From NCBI GenBank assembly GCA_947588955.1, contig CANPYX010000001.1, positions 124,001 through 188,000 on the forward strand: 64,000 nucleotides of DNA, given 5' to 3'. A program made the translations under genes and the position numbers. Source of the DNA: an uncultured Oscillospiraceae bacterium. GTDB lineage: Bacteria > Bacillota > Clostridia > Oscillospirales > Oscillospiraceae. The notes under the pieces were generated by a model. That model saw nothing but the letters and a program-made list of their open reading frames with translations. It ran no database searches and had not been told where the DNA came from. Shown piece by piece: positions 59,401-64,000 of the stretch; within the stretch, counting starts at the first letter, position 1, and each line of letters starts with the position of its first letter.

Positions 59401-61769
59401 ACGTAGCCGCACACGTCGAGCACGCCGCCGCTCTTGACAAGGATATTGCCCGCAAGGTCGATCTGGGCATAATCGCCGTTCACGTCCATGTCCAGATGTC
59501 CCGCCTGCGGGCGGCCGGTGACGGCGTTCACCAGCACCGTGCCCTCAACGGTCAGGGTGACGCCGCTGGGAATGGTGAAGGTGAAATACTTCTCGCCAAC
59601 CATGCCGGTTCTTTTCGAACCAACCTCTTTGGCGTCGGGGTTGAAGCCGGTTGTGGGGTCATAGCCGGAGTCGCCAATCGAGCAGGGCAGCAGAAGCGTC
59701 TCATCCGCGGGAACGGTGAAATTGCTTTGCAACGTGTAATTGGTGCCCAGAAGCCGGACGACGGTGTTGCCCTCCATCGTCTGTGCGGCTTCAAAAGCCG
59801 CGTCAAGTGTATCGTAGAAATTCGCGCCGATCTGGGCCACCTTATCCTGGACTGGGACAAACTTTGCTTTCAGCGTCACCGCGTCCTTGAGTGTATAGGG
59901 CAGGACGGACTCGGTGCTGAGGAGCCGTTCGCCCTCATACCAGCCGACGAAAGCATAGTTGTCGCTCGGTGTGGCCTCAAGCGTCACGGTCTGGCCCTTG
60001 TAATGTTCGCCGTCGCCTGTGACCGTTCCCGATCCCTCTTTATCCACGGTCAACATAACCTTGTCGGAGAGGAAGCTGATATTGGAAATGCCGAGCCATG
60101 TGCCAACTTGAGCTTCGTCAAGAAACGAAATCTTTATCGTTGAGCCCGCTTCAACTTCAGCCTGAACATGCTGCCATCCGGAAATACCGGATGTAATATT
60201 TACAATATTGTTGCCCTTGCCGGTTTTCGGTGTGTAAAATGCGTAAAATGTATACCTTGAATCGTCGTACTGATTATCCTTGTTCTTCTCGTTAGCGATG
60301 GCGTAATCAAAGGAGAAGAGTCCGGCCTTGTCAAAGGTAAACACATTCTCATAGTTATACATGTCGCTGTACGAACTACGCCTGCTTGAGAATATGATTT
60401 GATGGTTCTCGTCCTTCCCCATAGGCGGGTTGGGATCGTACATTAAATTGTATTTCGTGCCACCGCTCTTTCCGTTTTTCTCGTCCACAGCGGTCCACTT
60501 TGAAAGCGCGTCGGGAGCTCCCGCCCAGAAGTCGTCCTGTAGTCCGTTGTTGTCGCCGAATGCATCCTTGAAATCAAGGGTGTTCCAGAGGACGACATTC
60601 TGCGTGGTGTCGGCGCAGTCGGTCTGAGAATAGACGATTTTGATTTCGTGAACTTCCCCATCCGTAGGCGGCACATAATACGAGACGTCGCCCTCGCCGG
60701 GTGTCAGAGCGACAGCAGAACCGTTGTCGGTCACGGTCACGCTGTTATACGCCGCGTCACCTTTTGTGAGTTGTATCTTCCACTCTGTATCTTCGGTTTT
60801 CTGGACGTAAAGGTCGCCGTAGTCGGTCTTGCCCTTGGACGCAATTTCATTTCCGTCCTTGCCGAGCACCTTCAACTCTGCGGTGTCCGCCGATTTGCTG
60901 GTTATAACTTCTATGGTGTAGTTACCGGTGTCAGTAAAATAAAAATAGCTCTTAGTACTGCTGTTTATTGCTTCAACGTCGGTTACTATGCTATTGGGGT
61001 CTGTTATTTTAAATCCCTCAAAGCTAACACCATCCGTTGGGATAAATTTGGCGTTATTTATAACAGAATCAATCGGGACGTCGAATGTCGTTTGCATCTC
61101 ATTGTCAAAGTTAACTATTTTCCCGGCTAATGAACTGCCATTTCTGTATATATAACCGCTGAGCGTCCCATGTTCTTTATTAAATGTGAAGGTCACATGG
61201 GCCTTGCACGTATCCGGCAGATTATTTTCGCCATAAATTCTGATGTTGCTGATATATACGGTCGTAGTGTCACTGTTTTTTATTTCAAATTGGGCGGTCT
61301 TATAAGTTTCATTAGTGCAATCAACAACGCCAGTATGCCAAGTAGTGGAACTGGTATCGGCGGAGTCAATAGGTATAATTCTCAAATATAAGTCACTAAC
61401 AGTGGCATATGTACTACCATTCGTTGGGCCATAGACGAAAGTTTTCGCTGTGACAGGCGCGCTGTCTATCAGGGTATAGTCAAAAACCACATAACATTTC
61501 TGATTTGTTGTAATGCTTAATTTCGCGCCTTTTTTGCCCATATAGACAGCATGATCATCATGGGTAACGTCCTCGGCTTTTGTCCATGTGTTTTTGTCAT
61601 TCTTGCCATTCGTTGACGTTACAGTCATGCCCTCCGGCACATCTGTAATAAGGCCGTCCTCTTGAAGCTTATCCTGCGCGGCAGCCGCCGCGAATGTTTC
61701 AACAGGCAAGGCAGCCGTCAGCATAAAAACCACAAGCAGAATCGCTAAAAATCTTTTCAACTTGTTCAT
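56487..61769 (-). CDS. Giant secreted SLH protein with MBG, InlB-B and Thr-rich segments
   Basis: 1760 residues. Signal peptide RFLAILLVVFMLTAALPVETFA. The N-terminal third has several beta-sandwich-like regions; a divergent InlB B-repeat follows (LTVDKEGSGTVTGDGEHYKGQTVTLEATPSDNYAFVGW, key GWYEGERLL). A long beta-helix-like central part comes next (VLVNAVTGRPQAGHLDMDV), then MBG-type domains (TYDKTTKKWSGADSGTVEY, YPVRQVEKTESNYKLVKSLGTLTV), a Thr-rich repeat tract (TTTTTKSDGTKTETTTQTDG) and three C-terminal SLH units (FKDIERVESWAGDAIEFTSA, SIYADAVAWADSNSIVNGYG, YAKEAMAWAIGAGIVSG). It probably is an S-layer-anchored adhesin or structural protein. AAGGAG before ATG. Confidence 0.9.
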   Translation of the reverse strand: MNKLKRFLAILLVVFMLTAALPVETFAAAAAQDKLQEDGLITDVPEGMTVTSTNGKNDKNTWTKAEDVTHDDHAVYMGKKGAKLSITTNQKCYVVFDYTLIDSAPVTAKTFVYGPTNGSTYATVSDLYLRIIPIDSADTSSTTWHTGVVDCTNETYKTAQFEIKNSDTTTVYISNIRIYGENNLPDTCKAHVTFTFNKEHGTLSGYIYRNGSSLAGKIVNFDNEMQTTFDVPIDSVINNAKFIPTDGVSFEGFKITDPNSIVTDVEAINSSTKSYFYFTDTGNYTIEVITSKSADTAELKVLGKDGNEIASKGKTDYGDLYVQKTEDTEWKIQLTKGDAAYNSVTVTDNGSAVALTPGEGDVSYYVPPTDGEVHEIKIVYSQTDCADTTQNVVLWNTLDFKDAFGDNNGLQDDFWAGAPDALSKWTAVDEKNGKSGGTKYNLMYDPNPPMGKDENHQIIFSSRRSSYSDMYNYENVFTFDKAGLFSFDYAIANEKNKDNQYDDSRYTFYAFYTPKTGKGNNIVNITSGISGWQHVQAEVEAGSTIKISFLDEAQVGTWLGISNISFLSDKVMLTVDKEGSGTVTGDGEHYKGQTVTLEATPSDNYAFVGWYEGERLLSTESVLPYTLKDAVTLKAKFVPVQDKVAQIGANFYDTLDAAFEAAQTMEGNTVVRLLGTNYTLQSNFTVPADETLLLPCSIGDSGYDPTTGFNPDAKEVGSKRTGMVGEKYFTFTIPSGVTLTVEGTVLVNAVTGRPQAGHLDMDVNGDYAQIDLAGNILVKSGGVLDVCGYVKAATSGDCTITAEPGGEVRDLYIVRNWRGGSQAFAMFPTVYPMNQVDMHNIEVKTVIEAGAKFVGTVKMYASGSYYYTRFPQVDQENGLIQQDTGTVTRTYDTVSGRETWVLDGTGEISSSILTIVGMPLSTGTFLYPIDGDMDFVVKGDWSVVERLKFMPGVTVKFESGTLTLEETTVREPRGNEIVFYPNFQPTDPVNTDNTQYPSSRGPAQLTIYGDTTTNVNCAFGGEVVVDEEATAANPAVIKFMAGKDVKVTSKEANYYYNDSKNGGQTMRDLTFTATLGGYQVQSGETYTCYYEGDTLIIELAGESKTQEETYDKTTKKWSGADSGTVEYKIGDDWSSQPPVNAGTYPVRQVEKTESNYKLVKSLGTLTVKPIVAEFALNESGFTYDQSEHTVTAKVTNAKDGDVLTVTLDGDVTKTDGGSYTATVTGIDGAAKDNYTIEGSQTLSLSWSIAPKQEATPTGLNYEYEGNVTGLSAGEKYKIDGAEVTADEDGKTPIQDNWYGKTVDVVKAGDGQNTADSVAAQLQIPTRPEAPTVDHTDATGSSASNGTITVHVEEGKSYEYHDKNSDEWETVPEDGVISELPAGTYEVRVKQGASNFAGEPYTVRVTYPTPIPSSTTETTTNPDGSTTTTTTKSDGTKTETTTQTDGTVTEKITEKDGTSVETTTTPEGVVGTTGKDASGNVTNAEVTVPQGGSEGVVKAPVEVPSAGSTKDAPQINVHVQGEKSVKMEVPVTDFGPGTVAVLVHPDGTEEVVRDCVVGEDGVILNVEGDVTLKIVENSAEFKDIERVESWAGDAIEFTSARELFSGTGNNNFQPDGKMSRGALVTLLYRLSYEPDAPALKFGDVDESSIYADAVAWADSNSIVNGYGNGTFMPDNVITREQLVTLIYQYAQFKGVVKPNTGNINTFTDADKVSNYAKEAMAWAIGAGIVSGQGNNTLNPTGSTTRAQTAVILMKLCDYMAK

Positions 61770-61835
61770 TGTTGTCTCCTTTTAAAAGCCGAGGTGATTC
61801 GGTTGTATTTCCAAATCACCTCAAAATTGATGTTA

Positions 61836-62390
61836 TCAAGCCTCCGCTCCAACGAAGCGAACGACCCAGTAATACTCCGCGCCGCTTCTGGCGTTAATTA
61901 CAGCTATGAAGCGTTGCCCAACCAGATCGCCAATCGGTGTATCGGGTGTAAACGGGTTGCCTTCTGCGTTTTTCAAGCCCAGGGCATTCACAAAGTCAAC
62001 GATTTGTATTCCGCTTACCTCAGAACCGTTGAGCGTAATGGCTGCAGTCGGGTCATTTCTCGGCGCGATGCTCATAAGTTCTCCGCTATGAGCGTTGAGC
62101 CTATCAATAAGGGTCTGAATGATGTCATAGTAAACATCGCGGCCCGGTTTGCCGGTCTGCTCAATACTTACCAGAATATCCCATGTATCATATTCTTGGT
62201 CTACAAGTGAAAGGGTCGCATACTCACCGATTTTTTCGTTTACCTCAGCGCAGCCCTCAAGGAGAATATTGGTAATCATATCAATTTCTTCGTCAGGACC
62301 AACTGACGCCAGCGCCACGCTCTGCACAAATGCCAGCATCATCACCAGCGCCAGGAGCACCGCGGCGGTTCTTTTACAATGTAACGTCAT
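61836..62390 (-). CDS. Secreted protein with an unrecognised domain shared with its neighbour
   Basis: 184 residues, intact. Signal peptide RTAAVLLALVMMLAFVQSVALA. The mature part contains one copy of a domain also found twice in the next protein upstream: a YYDIIQTLIDRLNAHSGELMSI helix-like block, LNGSEVSGIQIVDFVNALGL, and a terminal F-x-V/A-x-(n)-YYWVVRFVG strand pair. No catalytic motif is visible. AGGAGG lies seven bases before ATG 62390. It lies between the giant SLH protein and the SLH-linked protein, probably in the same unit, and likely is a surface component. Function unknown. Confidence 0.8.
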   Translation of the reverse strand: MTLHCKRTAAVLLALVMMLAFVQSVALASVGPDEEIDMITNILLEGCAEVNEKIGEYATLSLVDQEYDTWDILVSIEQTGKPGRDVYYDIIQTLIDRLNAHSGELMSIAPRNDPTAAITLNGSEVSGIQIVDFVNALGLKNAEGNPFTPDTPIGDLVGQRFIAVINARSGAEYYWVVRFVGAEA

Positions 62391-62412
62391 AAGTTCCTCC
62401 TATATGGATGTC

Positions 62413-62442
62413 GGGGGGCAAGGCCGAAAGGCCCTACCCCCC
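62413..62442 (-). terminator. GC-rich hairpin in the surface-protein unit
   Basis: GGGGGG and GGCC (62413-62425 region) pair with GGCC and CCCCCC (62429-62442) around a GAAA tetraloop with small bulges. It lies 35 bases past the stop of the gene at 62478 and just upstream of the ribosome site of the next gene; no T-run follows, so attenuation or mRNA stability is likelier than full termination. Confidence 0.5.
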
Positions 62443-62477
62443 GGGCGTAGGTGTTATTGTGTTAGGTTTGCACTGCG

Positions 62478-64000
62478 TCAGGCATTATCGAGTTTGAAAA
62501 CGATCTTGTAGACTTGGGAAGAGCTGTCGCCCTTGGCGGTCACCAAAATCTCAAAGTGATAGCCATCCAGTTTGGTGATCAGTCCTTGAGAAGTTACGAG
62601 AAGGTCCTTTACGGTCTGAGTGTCGTTGTCCTTCTTGACCTTGCACTTTGAGACAAACGTCTTAAGATCAGTGCCGGTCAGGTCACTGTTCAGATCCGGC
62701 AGCTTGGCCTGACCTTCACCGCCGCTCGGGTTCAAATTATCCACAACGGAGGTCAGCGTAGTGCGGGCCTTGTTAAAGGCGGTGCAGAGAAATTCCTCAA
62801 TGTCGGTGTAGACCTGGCCAACTTGTGTTGTGGCATCATGCTTGATGACGACATTCAGGGTGTGGTTCGGGCCGTCCCACTCAGCAGTCGCGTATGCGCT
62901 CATCTGTGGATTGATGGTGGCGGTGATCTCCTCGTCGATAACTTTATCAAGAAGGCTCGCCATCTTGAAGGTGACCTTATATGTAACGGTGGTGGTCACA
63001 TCGTCCTTGCCGGCGTCGGAAATCTCAACCTCAAACCACTTATCGGCAAGACCTTTGATTTCCGTTCCCCGATGATATTCCGTACCAACGAGAGCCTTAA
63101 CGAACAGGATGACATCGCCCTGGTTGATTTGTTGCCCAGTAAGCTTAAGGGTATTCTTATATGCAACCCCATCAACACCATCTTTTTGGGCGCCCTCAAT
63201 CGCGGTTTTAGCGGTAATGGAGGTAACCTCGCTGGAATGAGCATTCAGAGCCTCAACCAATTTGTCAACAATATGACTGTAAACCGTCAATACGTTGGTC
63301 GAGCCGTCATAGATATTGACAGTGACCGCACGGTTGCTTCCGGAACCGGTGATCTCGGGGATCTCGGCATAAGGAACGCCGTTGTTTTTCATCACTCCGT
63401 TGACAGTCTGCCGGCCCGTCTCGATGATGTCGTTGATGGTATTTTCGGTGATAGGATTAGGATTGTAAGGAATCACCGGCACCGGTGTGGGTTCGGGTTC
63501 CGGTTCGGGGACGACGACTTCCTCGCCGGCGGCGACGGTCTGGTCGCCAACAGTGACGTTCTCAACGGTCTCGGTTGCGGAGACTGTCGTGCCAACGGGG
63601 GCGTCGTTGATGGTGACGTCGCTGACGGTCACGTTGACGGTGGGGGCCACGTCGCCGGTGACTTCCTTCATGTCAACGGTGCCGGCCTGTCCAGCGACAA
63701 CGATGGGCATGTCTTCCTCGGTGACCTCGCCCTTGACGGCGACGTTGTCGGCGACGACAAGGGTGATCTTGCCCTTCTCGATCTCAACGGTCTCGCCCTC
63801 GGTGTTGGCATAGCCGCCGATGAGGTTGTCAAGCAGGAGTGCCGCGCTCTCACGGTTCAGTATGTCAAGCGGATTGACATTTCCGTTGCTGCCGTTCACC
63901 GCGCCCATCTTGTGGAGGGCGTTTATGTACGGAGCGGCATAATCCGCGGCTTCGCCGATGTCCTCAAACTCCTCATCGTCAGTCTCAACGGGCTGCACGC
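62478..64000 (-). CDS. SLH-linked secreted protein, N-terminus off the window
   Basis: At least 507 residues are visible; the frame is open to the right edge. The visible start has the end of an SLH unit (EEFEDIGEAADYAAPYINALHKMGAVNG, NPLDILNRESAALLLDNLI), then a Val-rich strand-repeat region, a Pro/Glu linker (VVPEPEPEPTPVPVIPYNPNPI) and two copies of the unrecognised domain of the neighbouring 184-residue protein: YSHIVDKLVEALNAHSSEVTSI ... ILFVKALVG ... YKVTFKMA, and YTDIEEFLCTAFNKARTTLTSV ... FVSKCKV ... YKIVFKLD. A GTG at 63998 is probably internal. Cell-surface location inferred. Confidence 0.82.
   Translation of the reverse strand, partial: VQPVETDDEEFEDIGEAADYAAPYINALHKMGAVNGSNGNVNPLDILNRESAALLLDNLIGGYANTEGETVEIEKGKITLVVADNVAVKGEVTEEDMPIVVAGQAGTVDMKEVTGDVAPTVNVTVSDVTINDAPVGTTVSATETVENVTVGDQTVAAGEEVVVPEPEPEPTPVPVIPYNPNPITENTINDIIETGRQTVNGVMKNNGVPYAEIPEITGSGSNRAVTVNIYDGSTNVLTVYSHIVDKLVEALNAHSSEVTSITAKTAIEGAQKDGVDGVAYKNTLKLTGQQINQGDVILFVKALVGTEYHRGTEIKGLADKWFEVEISDAGKDDVTTTVTYKVTFKMASLLDKVIDEEITATINPQMSAYATAEWDGPNHTLNVVIKHDATTQVGQVYTDIEEFLCTAFNKARTTLTSVVDNLNPSGGEGQAKLPDLNSDLTGTDLKTFVSKCKVKKDNDTQTVKDLLVTSQGLITKLDGYHFEILVTAKGDSSSQVYKIVFKLDNA

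Noticed and set aside
57303..60143. A 946-codon open frame on the plus strand
   Set aside because: It lies antisense within the giant SLH gene, whose signal peptide, domains and ribosome site are clear; the antisense translation is Gly/Val/His-rich with no recognisable domain.

Overview
The window (64 kb, GC-rich, by eye near 60%) looks like the chromosome of an anaerobic, carbohydrate-degrading, spore-forming member of the Clostridia, most likely Oscillospirales. The reasons are a SpoIIR homologue, IspE (MEP isoprenoid pathway), several S-layer-homology (SLH) proteins, Gram-positive lipoprotein signals, strong AGGAGG ribosome sites, and sugar ABC systems with AraC-type regulators. The exact genus cannot be fixed from sequence reading alone.

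Region 1-31.5 kb is a plant-polysaccharide utilisation island. Its first unit (minus strand, 10.5 kb back to 1) encodes a ribose-type (CUT2) ABC importer (ATPase, permease, lipoprotein binding protein, second permease), then GH1, an SGNH/GDSL esterase-like hydrolase, GH43 and a GH78 alpha-L-rhamnosidase that runs off the left edge. A divergent AraC regulator fused to a GH39-like domain faces it. Next come an L-xylulose/L-ribulose kinase and an UlaE-type epimerase, with a second divergent AraC regulator. The third unit (31.4 back to 16.7 kb) encodes a giant membrane-anchored protein with eleven CBM-like repeats, two CUT1 permeases, two lipoprotein GH127 beta-L-arabinofuranosidases, a binding protein and a cytoplasmic GH127. 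The likely substrates are arabinose- and rhamnose-bearing pectic or glycoprotein glycans: trimming outside, import, finishing inside, and feeding of pentose phosphates.

Region 31.6-41 kb holds a MATE exporter, an AlbA_2/ATPase regulator, an orphan OmpR-type response regulator in one run with an MmcQ-EVE fusion and a YitT protein, and a GlpA/GlpB-like oxidoreductase operon with DUF1667. Region 41-50 kb has two paralogous SLH proteins with unusual AT-rich tails around a permuted GH3, SpoIIR, IspE, an aminotransferase and an Lrp regulator, followed by a RelBE-type toxin-antitoxin pair. Region 50-56.4 kb has PadR plus DUF1700/DUF4097, an AAA/DUF4143 ATPase, the uncharacterised NifU-like/GGGtGRT pair and a MazEF pair whose antitoxin start is damaged. 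Region 56.5-64 kb is a block of secreted cell-surface proteins, including a 1760-residue SLH protein and two proteins sharing an unrecognised repeated domain.

The most unusual non-coding signal is a family of multi-hairpin elements (two full copies at 37.67-37.86 and 51.87-52.05 kb, a truncated copy at 49.6 kb, a doubtful one at 53.5 kb). The backbone is nearly invariant, but three of the hairpins have unrelated sequence in each copy while keeping perfect or near-perfect pairing. The last hairpin takes in the stop codon of the adjacent gene in both full copies. No rRNA, tRNA, CRISPR array, insertion sequence or phage gene was seen.
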